64,000 bases of DNA. Origin: Synechococcus sp. HK05. GTDB taxonomy: Bacteria > Cyanobacteriota > Cyanobacteriia > PCC-6307 > Cyanobiaceae. Below the pieces are notes generated by a model that saw only the letters and a list, made by a program, of their open reading frames with translations, was not told the DNA's origin and ran no database searches. The position numbers and the translations under genes are program-made. The stretch is from the NCBI RefSeq assembly GCF_019104765.1, contig NZ_JAHRXJ010000002.1, positions 257,069 to 321,068 on the forward strand, given 5' to 3'. Positions 20,154 to 27,685 of the stretch are shown one piece after another; positions within the stretch are counted from its first letter, which is position 1, and every line of letters starts with the position of its first letter.

Positions 20154-20636
20154 TCAGGGCCAGCACCACTCCAGCCGGTGGTGTTCTGGGTTGCCGTGGC
20201 GCGCCAGCACCAGCAGCGGAACCGGATTGGGGCCTTCGGCTTCGATCAACTGGCGGTAGCGCTCCAGCAGATGCAGGTAGGCGCTGAGGGTCCAGCCGTG
20301 GTGCCCCCGCTCCTGGGCTTCCCAGAAGCGCCTGAGGGCCTGGCTGCAGCTGTGGCGCCCGAATTCGTCCCAACACAGCTCCTGGGCTTCCAGATGGTCC
20401 ACCCCCTGCTGGCGCAGCTCCCGGAAGCGCACCAGTTCCGGCGCGTCGCCGCTGCTGTCGGGTGGCAACACCTGAGCAAGGTCTTCTACACGCACCCGCT
20501 GCAGCTGCAGCCAGCAGCGATCAAGCAGCAGCACCGGCAGGGCGCCATGCCAGCGCCTCTGCTGTTGCTGCACGCCGAGCAGCTCGCTCAGCTGGCGCTG
20601 CAGCCGCGGTGTCAACGCGTTGACCCGTTCAGCCAT
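20154..20636 (-). CDS. conserved hypothetical protein, 160 aa
   Basis: A soluble protein starting MAERVNALTPRLQRQL, rich in Leu, Gln and Trp, ending in HHRLEWCWP. No domain was recognised. The start at 20636 is selected because it overlaps the stop codon of the cation transporter gene by 8 bp. The longer upstream frame is a shadow of that gene. Central features are LCWDEFGRHSCSQALRRFWEAQ and a C-terminal LLVLARHGNPEH. Tight coupling to the metal transporter suggests shared expression; function unknown. Confidence 0.6.
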   Translation of the reverse strand: MAERVNALTPRLQRQLSELLGVQQQQRRWHGALPVLLLDRCWLQLQRVRVEDLAQVLPPDSSGDAPELVRFRELRQQGVDHLEAQELCWDEFGRHSCSQALRRFWEAQERGHHGWTLSAYLHLLERYRQLIEAEGPNPVPLLVLARHGNPEHHRLEWCWP

Positions 20637-21579
20637 GGGCGCCGCGGAAGGTGATGTCGGCGATGGCGTACTCGCGCGGCTCGAGATGAATGGTGCATCG
20701 CACCGGGCCAAAGCGGGCTTCGAGATGTTCTTCCACCAGTTCGGTGATGCGGTGGGCGGTCGGCAGATCGTTGGCATCCACCACCATGTGCAACTCAATG
20801 AACACCCGCTGACCCAGCACGCCGCGGCTGGCGATGTCGTGCACGTTGAGCACGCCGGGCACCGTCATCGCCACTTCATGGATGGCTTCTGGAGCGATGG
20901 CGATCTGGTCCACCAACCAGGGCAGGTTGCTGGAGAGCACCTGCCAGCAGGCGCGCACCAGCAGCACACAGAGCGGCACCGCCATGGCCACATCCAGCCA
21001 GGTCACGCCGAGCAGCAGCACACCCGCCAAGCCGAGCAGCACCACCACCGTTGTCCAGATGTCGCTGGTGGTGTGTTTGGCATCTGCCAGCAGCAGCTGG
21101 CTGCCCAGTCGCCGGCCTTCGCTGCGCTCGTAACCGGCCAGCAACAGGTTGCAGCCCAGCACGATCAACAAGAGCAGCAGGTCTTGTCCATCCAATCGAA
21201 GGGGCGGCAGGCCTGCGGCGATGCGCTCCACCGAGGTTTTGAGAATTTCGAAGGCGGTGAACAGGATGAAGCCAGCAATGGCCAAGGCCCCTAGCCCTTC
21301 GTATTTGTCGTGGCCGTAGGGATGGTCGCGATCCGGCTTGGGATCGGAGAGCCCATTGGTGATCAGGCCCAGCAGGCTGCTCAGGCCGTCGGTGGCGCTG
21401 TGCATGGCATCAGCCAGCACCGCCAGGGAGCCGCTGAGCAGGCCGATCACCAGTTTCAGCAAGGTCATCGACACATTCACCGCCAGGGCGATGAGCAGCA
21501 CCCGCTGCACCCCTCGGCGGTTGTCATCCCGCTGCAGCGCCGAGCCTGATGGCGCTCCGCCCGTGCTGGCGACTCCCAT
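20629..21579 (-). CDS. cation diffusion facilitator family metal transporter
   Basis: A 316-aa CDF transporter with six expected membrane segments and a cytoplasmic C-terminal domain. Metal-site motifs are LADAMHSATDG in the second segment and ADAKHTTSDIW in the fifth, both with Asp and HxxxD arrangement. The loop DPKPDRDHPYGHDKYE is typical of the family. It exports divalent metal (Zn, Co, Fe or Mn) in exchange for protons; the metal is not readable here. The start at 21579 (MGVAS) is preferred; an in-frame GTG lies 30 bp further upstream. Confidence 0.92.
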   Translation of the reverse strand: MGVASTGGAPSGSALQRDDNRRGVQRVLLIALAVNVSMTLLKLVIGLLSGSLAVLADAMHSATDGLSSLLGLITNGLSDPKPDRDHPYGHDKYEGLGALAIAGFILFTAFEILKTSVERIAAGLPPLRLDGQDLLLLLIVLGCNLLLAGYERSEGRRLGSQLLLADAKHTTSDIWTTVVVLLGLAGVLLLGVTWLDVAMAVPLCVLLVRACWQVLSSNLPWLVDQIAIAPEAIHEVAMTVPGVLNVHDIASRGVLGQRVFIELHMVVDANDLPTAHRITELVEEHLEARFGPVRCTIHLEPREYAIADITFRGAHG

Positions 21580-21680
21580 GGCCCGGCAGGCTGGCAACAG
21601 TGACACCAAGGTATTGGGTCTGGGCAGTGCACACCAGCTGAGCTAAAGAGAACCGGCGCATCCGCTGGACCCTGCAGCCG

Positions 21681-23060
21681 TTGATCTCGCCACCGGCCCC
21701 CTCTGCCTCCCCCTCGTTGGTCTCTGCGGCGTTGCTCCAGCCGTTGCGCCGCTTCTGGCCGCTGGCGGCCGGTTTGGGCGGTGGTGTGATCCTGTTGGAG
21801 AGCAGCCGCGGCACCCTCTCCTCGCTGATCAGCCTCAGTGCTGCAGCCGCTGGACTGTGGCTGCTCAGCGGTCGCTTACGGCCATCTGGCCGGGCCCTGC
21901 CCACCAGCGTGGAGGGATGGCTCGAGCGTTGCCAGGCCGTGTTGGAGAGTTTTGAGCGGCTCGAGCTGGAGAGCGATCCGCTGGCGCAGCAGCAGCGCCG
22001 GGACCAGCTGGAGCAGTGGCGTGAGCGCCAGGCCGACCCCCACCTGCACTTGGCGCTCGTGGGCAGCGGTGGCTGGAGCGAGGCGCTGCAGGTGCAGCTG
22101 CTCCAGCACTGCCCTTCGCCGGTGCCCCTGCGGGTGCTGCGCAGTCAGCCCCTCCCTCCGGCCAGTGCGCAGTGGCAGTGGCCCGAGGCGTTCCGCCGCT
22201 GCGATCTGGTGGTGTATCGCCTGGCCCTGCCGCTGTCGGCGGCGGACCTGCGTTGGCTCGAGGCGTTGCCCCAGGGCCAGCAGGTGCTGCTGTTGGTGGA
22301 TCGGCCGGCTGGCGATTGGGGGCTGGCCTTGCATCAGCTCCAGCGCCAGCTCCCCAGCCACCTCAATGAGCAGTGCTGGCCCTGGTCGCCCGAGGCGATC
22401 GACACCTGCGCCCGTGATCTGCAACCACTCGCCGCTGCCGTGGCGGCTCTGGGCCCGGAGCGGTTGCGGCAGACCCAGCAGCGTTGTTTGGAAGACCTGC
22501 ACAGCAGCTGGCAGGTGGCGCTGGAAACGCTGCGGCGCCGCCATTGGCAGCAGCTGGTGCAGCGCACCCAGTGGACAGTGGCCGCCGGGGTGGTGGTCGC
22601 CCCGCTTCCGAGCCTGGATCTGCTGGTGCTCGCTGCGGCCAATGGCCTGATGCTGCAGGAGATGGCTCGGTTGTGGGATTGCCCCTGGTCGCTGGAGCAA
22701 CTGCAGGCCGCCGCGTTGCATCTGGCCAAGGCCTGTTTGGCCTTGGGGGTGGTGGAGTGGAGCAGCCAGGCCTTGGCTGCTCTCGTGAAGTTGCACGGAG
22801 CCACCTGGCTGGTGGGTGGCGCCCTGCAGGCCCTCAGCGCTGCCTATCTCACCCGTGTGGTGGGGCGCGCCATGGCCGACTACATGGCCCTGGCGGCCGG
22901 GGTGCCGGAGGCCGAGTTGGAGCGGCTGTTGCAGCAGCAGGCGCCGGTGTTGGTGGCCCGAGCAGCCGAGGAGGAAAAACTCGATTGGACAGGTTTCCTC
23001 CAACAGGCGCAGCAGTGGCTGCAACAGAGCGGCACCCAAGCAACTCACACAACTTCATGA
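21681..23060 (+). CDS. DUF697 membrane protein with degenerate GTPase-like region
   Basis: A 459-aa protein. A hydrophobic hairpin at about residues 24-63 is followed by a soluble region where a GTPase G domain would sit. The P-loop position reads LALVGSGGWSEAL (about 124-136) without the Lys-Ser/Thr needed for nucleotide binding. The C-terminal part (about 300-410) matches DUF697, with membrane segments in VVVAPLPSLDLLVLAAANGLMLQE. The start is a TTG and is uncertain. The stop codon lies within a perfect inverted repeat that precedes psbA. It is divergent from the CDF gene. Function unknown. Confidence 0.75.
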   Translation: MISPPAPSASPSLVSAALLQPLRRFWPLAAGLGGGVILLESSRGTLSSLISLSAAAAGLWLLSGRLRPSGRALPTSVEGWLERCQAVLESFERLELESDPLAQQQRRDQLEQWRERQADPHLHLALVGSGGWSEALQVQLLQHCPSPVPLRVLRSQPLPPASAQWQWPEAFRRCDLVVYRLALPLSAADLRWLEALPQGQQVLLLVDRPAGDWGLALHQLQRQLPSHLNEQCWPWSPEAIDTCARDLQPLAAAVAALGPERLRQTQQRCLEDLHSSWQVALETLRRRHWQQLVQRTQWTVAAGVVVAPLPSLDLLVLAAANGLMLQEMARLWDCPWSLEQLQAAALHLAKACLALGVVEWSSQALAALVKLHGATWLVGGALQALSAAYLTRVVGRAMADYMALAAGVPEAELERLLQQQAPVLVARAAEEEKLDWTGFLQQAQQWLQQSGTQATHTTS

Positions 23061-23100
23061 AGGCTTCATGAACTGCTTCATGAAGTTGTGTGAGTTGCTT
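23038..23100. repeat. perfect 25-bp inverted repeat with three TTCATGAA palindromes
   Basis: The arms at 23038-23062 and 23076-23100 are exact reverse complements over 25 bases, with a 13-base loop. TTCATGAA, itself a palindrome, occurs at 23054, 23065 and 23077, that is, at 11- and 12-bp steps or about one helical turn. The left arm includes the stop codon of the DUF697 gene. No long T-run follows directly, though TTTTT occurs about 10 bases downstream. It may be a terminator for the upstream gene, an operator for psbA, or both. Confidence 0.85.
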
Positions 23101-23152
23101 TGAACTTAATTTTTGCTTCCGGGAATCTTTTTCTGAGCTCCGTAGCGTGGCC

Positions 23153-23170
23153 GTGCCACATCTGTGGCAC
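23153..23170 (+). promoter_or_regulatory. hairpin in the presumed psbA leader
   Basis: GTGCCACA and TGTGGCAC face each other with two bases between, 34 bases before the psbA start codon. If transcribed it would form a compact hairpin in the 5' leader. Cyanobacterial psbA mRNAs are known for leader-based control of stability and translation, so this is a plausible element. Transcription start and -10/-35 boxes could not be fixed in the 104 bp between the long inverted repeat and the gene. Confidence 0.5.
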
Positions 23171-23204
23171 ACGCTCTCTTCGGCTCGTAAGAGTCAGCTG
23201 ATTC

Positions 23205-24281
23205 ATGACCACTGCCCTTCGCAGCGGCCGCTCCAGCTCCTGGTCACAATTCTGTGAGTGGGTCACCAGCACCGACAACCGCATTTATGTGGGTTGGTTC
23301 GGTGTGCTGATGATTCCCTGCCTGCTGTCGGCCACCATCTGTTTCATCGTTGCCTTCATCGCCGCTCCGCCGGTGGACATCGATGGCATTCGTGAGCCCG
23401 TTGCCGGCTCGTTCATCTACGGCAACAACATCATTTCCGGCGCTGTGATCCCCAGCAGCAATGCCATCGGCCTGCACTTCTATCCCATCTGGGAAGCGGC
23501 TTCTCTCGATGAGTGGCTGTACAACGGCGGCCCCTACCAGCTGGTGGTGTTCCACTTCCTGCTGGGCATCTCCTGCTACATGGGTCGTCAGTGGGAGCTC
23601 TCCTACCGCCTGGGCATGCGCCCCTGGATCTGTGTGGCCTACAGCGCTCCGCTGTCGGCTGCCTTTGCGGTGTTCCTGATCTATCCCTTCGGTCAGGGCT
23701 CCTTCTCCGATGGCATGCCCCTCGGCATCAGCGGCACCTTCAATTTCATGTTGGTGTTCCAGGCTGAGCACAACATCCTGATGCACCCGTTCCACATGCT
23801 GGGTGTGGCCGGTGTGTTCGGCGGCAGCCTGTTCTCCGCCATGCATGGTTCGCTGGTGACCTCCTCCCTGGTGCGTGAAACCACCGAAACGGAGAGCCAG
23901 AACTACGGCTACAAGTTCGGCCAAGAGGAAGAGACCTACAACATCGTGGCTGCCCACGGTTACTTCGGTCGCCTGATCTTCCAATACGCCAGCTTCAACA
24001 ACAGCCGCAGCCTGCATTTCTTCCTGGGTGCCTGGCCTGTGGTGGGCATCTGGTTCACCTCCATGGGCGTGAGCACCATGGCGTTCAACCTGAACGGCTT
24101 CAACTTCAACCAGTCAGTCCTGGATTCCCAGGGCAAGGTGGTCAACACCTGGGCTGACGTGCTCAACCGCGCCAACCTGGGCATGGAAGTGATGCACGAG
24201 CGCAACGCTCACAACTTCCCGCTGGATCTGGCTGCCACCCAGTCGATCCCCGTGGCTCTCACCGCTCCGGCGATCGGTTGA
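23205..24281 (+). CDS. psbA: photosystem II reaction-centre protein D1
   Basis: A 358-aa D1 protein that binds P680 chlorophylls, pheophytin, QB and the Mn cluster in thylakoid photosystem II. Sequence is near-universal from residue 20 onward. The residue that separates standard and high-light isoforms is Gln here (Gln129 in this numbering, equivalent to position 130), so this is the D1:1-type copy. The N-terminus is one residue shorter than in the beta-cyanobacterial proteins I remember. The C-terminal extension after the mature Ala is present ([17 protein letters not shown]), as needed for CtpA processing. Other psbA copies are expected elsewhere in the genome. Confidence 0.98.
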   Translation: MTTALRSGRSSSWSQFCEWVTSTDNRIYVGWFGVLMIPCLLSATICFIVAFIAAPPVDIDGIREPVAGSFIYGNNIISGAVIPSSNAIGLHFYPIWEAASLDEWLYNGGPYQLVVFHFLLGISCYMGRQWELSYRLGMRPWICVAYSAPLSAAFAVFLIYPFGQGSFSDGMPLGISGTFNFMLVFQAEHNILMHPFHMLGVAGVFGGSLFSAMHGSLVTSSLVRETTETESQNYGYKFGQEEETYNIVAAHGYFGRLIFQYASFNNSRSLHFFLGAWPVVGIWFTSMGVSTMAFNLNGFNFNQSVLDSQGKVVNTWADVLNRANLGMEVMHERNAHNFPLDLAATQSIPVALTAPAIG

Positions 24282-24318
24282 TCCAGTTCCGGCTCGGGCC
24301 GATGGCCCGGCTGTTGTG

Positions 24319-24342
24319 CCCCCGCTGCGGCGGGGGTTTTTT
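24319..24342 (+). terminator. intrinsic terminator of psbA
   Basis: A 7-bp GC stem (CCCCCGC / GCGGGGG) with a TGCG loop is followed by six T residues. It lies 38 bp after the psbA stop codon. It is the strongest intrinsic terminator seen in the window. The next gene on the same strand begins only 9 bp after the T-run. Confidence 0.88.
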
Positions 24343-24351
24343 AATGCCTCG

Positions 24352-25023
24352 ATGCCCGACGCCCCTTCCCTCGACAATCCCTGCCTGGTGGACGGGCCGG
24401 ATGCGGCTCCCGCCACGCTGCTGCTTGCCCATGGCGCTGGCGCGCCCATGGACAGCCCCTTCTTGCAGACCATCGCCACCGGCTTGGCCGAGCGGGGCTG
24501 GCAGGTGCTGCGCTTTGAATTTCCCTATATGGCCCAGGCTCGCCGCCTCGGCCAGCGCCGCGCTCCCGACAGGCAACCCGTTCTGCTGCAGAGCTGGCGC
24601 GATCAGGTGGCTCGTGCGGCGGACCATGGACCCCTGTTCATCGGCGGTAAATCCATGGGCGGGCGCATGGCCAGCCTGGTGCTCGATGAGCTGGCGGCGG
24701 CGAATCCGGTGTTGGCTTGCCTGTGCTTTGGCTATCCCTTTCATCCCCCGGGGAAGCCAGATGCGCTCCGGATCGAGCATCTGCAAACCCTGCGGCATCC
24801 CTGCCTGGTGCTGCAGGGGGAGCGCGACACCTTTGGGCGACGCGCGGAGGTGGAGGCTTATGCGTTGAGCCCAGCCGTTCAAGTGCAGTGGATCGCCGAT
24901 GGCGACCACAGCTTTAAACCCACGAAGCGCTCTGGTTTCAGCGAGAGCGGCAATCTGCAGCAGGCCATCGCTGCCGCCGATCAGTTCATGACTTCGTGTT
25001 GTCGAGATCGCTCGGGCGGCTGA
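24352..25023 (+). CDS. alpha/beta-hydrolase of the KANL3/Tex30 type
   Basis: A 223-aa protein with LLLAHGAGAPMDSPF near the start, the nucleophile elbow GGKSMGGRMAS (Ser101) and a C-terminal Asp/His pair in LQGERDTFG and GDHSFK. This matches the small dienelactone-hydrolase-like KANL3/Tex30 family, whose substrates are mostly unknown. ATG 24352 is the sensible start; an earlier GTG lies inside the psbA terminator. No Shine-Dalgarno sequence is visible. Expression may depend on read-through of the terminator. Its last 38 bp overlap a small reverse ORF. Confidence 0.83.
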   Translation: MPDAPSLDNPCLVDGPDAAPATLLLAHGAGAPMDSPFLQTIATGLAERGWQVLRFEFPYMAQARRLGQRRAPDRQPVLLQSWRDQVARAADHGPLFIGGKSMGGRMASLVLDELAAANPVLACLCFGYPFHPPGKPDALRIEHLQTLRHPCLVLQGERDTFGRRAEVEAYALSPAVQVQWIADGDHSFKPTKRSGFSESGNLQQAIAAADQFMTSCCRDRSGG

Positions 25024-25102
25024 GCACGAACAGCACGCCGCCGGTAAGGGCCAGGCCAATCAGCACCATGGCGGTGATCGCGGTGCTGTAGTCGGTCTGC
25101 AT
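24986..25102 (-). CDS. small single-span membrane protein, 38 aa
   Basis: Read on the reverse strand this ORF gives MQTDYSTAITAMVLIGLAL, then TGGVLFVLSRPSDLDNTKS. A short polar start, one membrane helix (about residues 8-27) and a charged tail resemble the many tiny subunits of thylakoid complexes (Psb, Pet, Ndh small subunits). I could not match it to a named one. It overlaps the 3' end of the convergent hydrolase gene by 38 bp. The reading frame keeps good membrane-protein character throughout, which argues against chance. Confidence 0.6.
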   Translation of the reverse strand: MQTDYSTAITAMVLIGLALTGGVLFVLSRPSDLDNTKS

Positions 25103-25129
25103 GGCGGCGTAACGAAGTGTTAATGCAGC

Positions 25130-25810
25130 CTAGGCGACTTGCGGGAAGGCCTCCAGCGCGTTGGCCAGGCTGATGGGCTGCAGGTCAGCCGAGCTGGTCA
25201 CTTCAATGATCCGGCCGATCGAGGCCGGCGTGGCCAGCGCCTCCACGCAGCAGCGCGCCACCAGTCGCCGCGGAATCGAGGCGCTGTCCTGCTGGTCCGC
25301 TGGGCTGTAGCGAATGCCCTCCTGCTCCAGATCCGCCTCCCGTTCGGATAGGCCTCCGGGTCGGATCACAGTCCAATCCAGCCCGCTGCGCTCAAGGCTG
25401 CGCTCCCCCACCCGCTTCCACACCAGGATCAAGCCGAACAGGTTGAGCGGATGGCGCCAGCGGCCTGCACACAGGGAGCTCACCAGCACCACCCGCCGGA
25501 TGCCCAGGCGCTGGCAGCTCTCCACTTGATGCTGCACGCCCCAGGCATCCACCCGCATCGGCCCGCTGAGATCCACCGAGGGTCGAGCACCCGTGGCGAT
25601 CACCAAGCCGTGGCAGCCCTGAAGAGCTGCATCGAGAGCTGTTCGATCGCTCAAGCGCAGCCGAACCACCGGACAATCCCGCAGTGCTTCCGGCACCTGC
25701 GAGTGCTCCTGCAGCAGCAACCGCGGTTGATCCCCAGCGCGCAGTAGCTCCTCGGCAATGCGCCATCCGGTTTTGCCCGAGGCTCCACTCACGGCAATCG
25801 TGCGAGACAT
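25130..25810 (-). CDS. NAD(P)-binding epimerase/NmrA-like SDR protein
   Basis: A 226-aa atypical short-chain dehydrogenase. The Rossmann motif VSGASGKTGWRIAEELL begins at residue 7, and the middle has VVLVSSLCAGRW and LDWTVIRPGGLSE, as in Ycf39/NmrA-like proteins. It likely binds NADP(H). Relatives act in photosystem assembly or as redox sensors, but no specific role can be read here. ATG 25810 directly precedes the dinucleotide fold, so it is preferred over the longer upstream frame. The 38-aa ORF lies 27 bp downstream on the same strand. Confidence 0.85.
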   Translation of the reverse strand: MSRTIAVSGASGKTGWRIAEELLRAGDQPRLLLQEHSQVPEALRDCPVVRLRLSDRTALDAALQGCHGLVIATGARPSVDLSGPMRVDAWGVQHQVESCQRLGIRRVVLVSSLCAGRWRHPLNLFGLILVWKRVGERSLERSGLDWTVIRPGGLSEREADLEQEGIRYSPADQQDSASIPRRLVARCCVEALATPASIGRIIEVTSSADLQPISLANALEAFPQVA

Positions 25811-25855
25811 GGCGGCCAGATGGCGTGCAATAGGAAGGCAGTATCGCGGCTCGGT

Positions 25856-26077
25856 ATGAACCGTTGGCATCCCCATGAGCCCGACGACGGCGACTGGCCC
25901 GTGGATCGGGGACGGCCCCTGGGGCTTCGCCTGTTGGCGTTGCTGGGGGCCTTCTCGTTTGTGATGCTTGGGCTCAGCAGCTTGGCGCCGTTGCTGCACC
26001 CGCCCCAACGCCGCCCACCGGCCCTGCCAGAGCCGCCATCAGTGGGTCTGTTGCGTTGGCTGGGGAGACCCGCGTGA
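25856..26077 (+). CDS. small single-span membrane protein, 73 aa
   Basis: A short protein with a charged N-terminus (HPHEPDDGDWPVDRGRP), one hydrophobic segment at about residues 22-46 and a Pro-rich tail. No family was recognised. Its stop codon overlaps the GTG start of the glycosyltransferase gene, which suggests coupled expression and perhaps a partner role. An in-frame ATG 36 bp upstream is possible but lies close to the divergent epimerase start. Confidence 0.6.
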   Translation: MNRWHPHEPDDGDWPVDRGRPLGLRLLALLGAFSFVMLGLSSLAPLLHPPQRRPPALPEPPSVGLLRWLGRPA

Positions 26078-27291
26078 GCGCTCTGAAAACCACTCTTCTG
26101 CTTCCGCTTGTGCTGGTGGGCTTGGCCGTAGCCGCCTGCCTTGGTCTGTTGATCCTGTTGGCTGGGCTCCAGCGCGTGTTTGCGGTGGCTCCGCGTTTGT
26201 CTGTGGTGCCCGCTGATCAGCAAGGACCTGCCGTGTCACTCACGGTGGTGATCCCGGCCTACAACGAGGCCGCCACGATCGAGGCTTGCGTGAGCCATGT
26301 GCTGGCCAGTGCAGCGCCGTGTGCCTCCTGGCAGCTCGTGGTGGTCGACGACGATTCCACGGATGCGACGGCCTCCCTCGCGGCAGCCGCAGCTGCTGCC
26401 AGCGGTTGCCCGCCGGAGCGATGGCGTGTGCTGCAGGCCGGGCCCAGGCCGGCCGGTCAACGCTGGGTGGGTAAGAACTGGGCCTGCACCCAGGCCGCCG
26501 AGCAGACCCAGAGCGACTGGCTGCTGTTCATCGATGCTGACGTGCGCTTGCAGCCGGATGCTTTGCGGCGCGCCCTGGTGCAGGCCCAGCACGACCAGGC
26601 GGATCTGCTGAGCCTGGCGCCGCGGCTGGGATGCAGCTGTTTGGCCGAATGGATGGTGCAGCCGATCATGGCCAGCCTGCTGGGCCTGGGTTTTCCGATT
26701 CAGGCCGCCAACGATCCGGCCAGCCCGGTGGCGTTTGCCGCCGGGCCGTTCATGTTGTTCCGCCGCTCGGCTTACGCGGAGATCGGCGGGCATCGCGCCC
26801 TCGCCGCAGAGGTGGTGGAGGATCTGGCCCTGGCACGCCGAATCAAAGCGCAGGGTCTCAGGCTGCGTTATCTGCTCGGGCTCGATGTGGCTGAGCTCAA
26901 CATGTATCCCAACTTCGCTGCTCTCTGGGAGGGCTGGAGCAAAAACTGGTTCCTCGGGCTGGATTCCAGCGTTCCAAAAGCCTTAGCTGCTGCCGGCGTG
27001 GTGGTGTTGATGTTCAGCGGGCCGTGGTTGTTGCTCGGCGCTGGCTTGTTGCTGCGTTGGTGGATGCCGCTGCAGGGCAGCTGGTGGCTTGGTGTGGTGA
27101 TGCTTTCGGGATCTGGCGTACTTCTGCAGCTAGCCCTGCGTCTGTGGAGCCGGCGCCAGTTTCAGGTGCCGCTCCGGCTGTGGTGGTTGATGGGGGCCGG
27201 CGGCCTGGTGGTGGGTGCCCTGGGTCCCACATCGGTGTGGCGCACTCTCACGGGCCGCGGCTGGACCTGGAAAGGACGATCCCTCGCTTGA
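26074..27291 (+). CDS. family 2 glycosyltransferase, membrane-bound (HpnB/CrtQ-like)
   Basis: A 405-aa protein. An N-terminal membrane segment (about residues 5-30) is followed by a GT-A domain with VVIPAYNEAATIEACV, VVVDDDSTDAT and the DxD-type LLFIDADVRLQ. The GQRWVGKNWACTQA segment and the LLSLAPRLGCSCLAEW region resemble hopene-associated and carotenoid glycosyltransferases. The C-terminal 130 residues hold three or four membrane spans. It probably transfers a sugar to a membrane lipid or carotenoid. The GTG start overlaps the small upstream gene. Confidence 0.87.
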   Translation: MSALKTTLLLPLVLVGLAVAACLGLLILLAGLQRVFAVAPRLSVVPADQQGPAVSLTVVIPAYNEAATIEACVSHVLASAAPCASWQLVVVDDDSTDATASLAAAAAAASGCPPERWRVLQAGPRPAGQRWVGKNWACTQAAEQTQSDWLLFIDADVRLQPDALRRALVQAQHDQADLLSLAPRLGCSCLAEWMVQPIMASLLGLGFPIQAANDPASPVAFAAGPFMLFRRSAYAEIGGHRALAAEVVEDLALARRIKAQGLRLRYLLGLDVAELNMYPNFAALWEGWSKNWFLGLDSSVPKALAAAGVVVLMFSGPWLLLGAGLLLRWWMPLQGSWWLGVVMLSGSGVLLQLALRLWSRRQFQVPLRLWWLMGAGGLVVGALGPTSVWRTLTGRGWTWKGRSLA

Positions 27292-27385
27292 TGGCGCAGC
27301 AGCAGATCACCCGGACAGGTAGCAACAGCGACAGCTTCAGACAATCTTCCGCTCATCCGCTGCTGCGGGGCCAGTCCACAACGCT

Positions 27386-27622
27386 TTGGGCTCCTTAGCG
27401 TTGGGCCGTTCCAGCAATGCCTCGGTGTCGGATCAACCCTGTTCCGAAGTGGATCGTTCCATCCAGCCCGCCAGCTTGAAGTGGCAATCGGATGGAGAGT
27501 TATCGCAGCAGGATGTGTTCAACCTGGTGTGCCAGCTCCGCTCCGTTGAGCCTGGGCAAACCTGCAATGAGCTGTGGCGTCTCGGTCAGAAGTACCCCAA
27601 ATCAGCATCGCCCTCCGGCTGA
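27386..27622 (+). CDS. doubtful small ORF in a 394-bp gap before mntC
   Basis: The stretch from 27292 to about 27685 contains no gene I can support firmly. This 78-codon TTG-started frame is the best candidate. Its last half (SQQDVFNLVCQLRSVEPGQTC to LGQKYP) looks like real soluble protein, while the first half is low-complexity Ser-rich. No ribosome binding site precedes it. I looked for a yybP-ykoY manganese riboswitch in this gap because of the Mn transporter downstream and saw none. Confidence 0.25.
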   Translation: MGSLALGRSSNASVSDQPCSEVDRSIQPASLKWQSDGELSQQDVFNLVCQLRSVEPGQTCNELWRLGQKYPKSASPSG

Positions 27623-27685
27623 TTGTTGCGGCCTCTCCCTGCCGCCGCGTTTGGTGAGATCCGCTACTTAAGATCACCCAAGCGC

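Noticed and set aside
27386-27622. The 78-codon ORF before mntC as a firm gene
   Set aside because: Kept only as a low-confidence entry because the start is TTG, there is no ribosome site, and half of it is low-complexity.
27292-27685. A Mn riboswitch (yybP-ykoY) before mntC
   Set aside because: The conserved core of that riboswitch could not be found in the gap.
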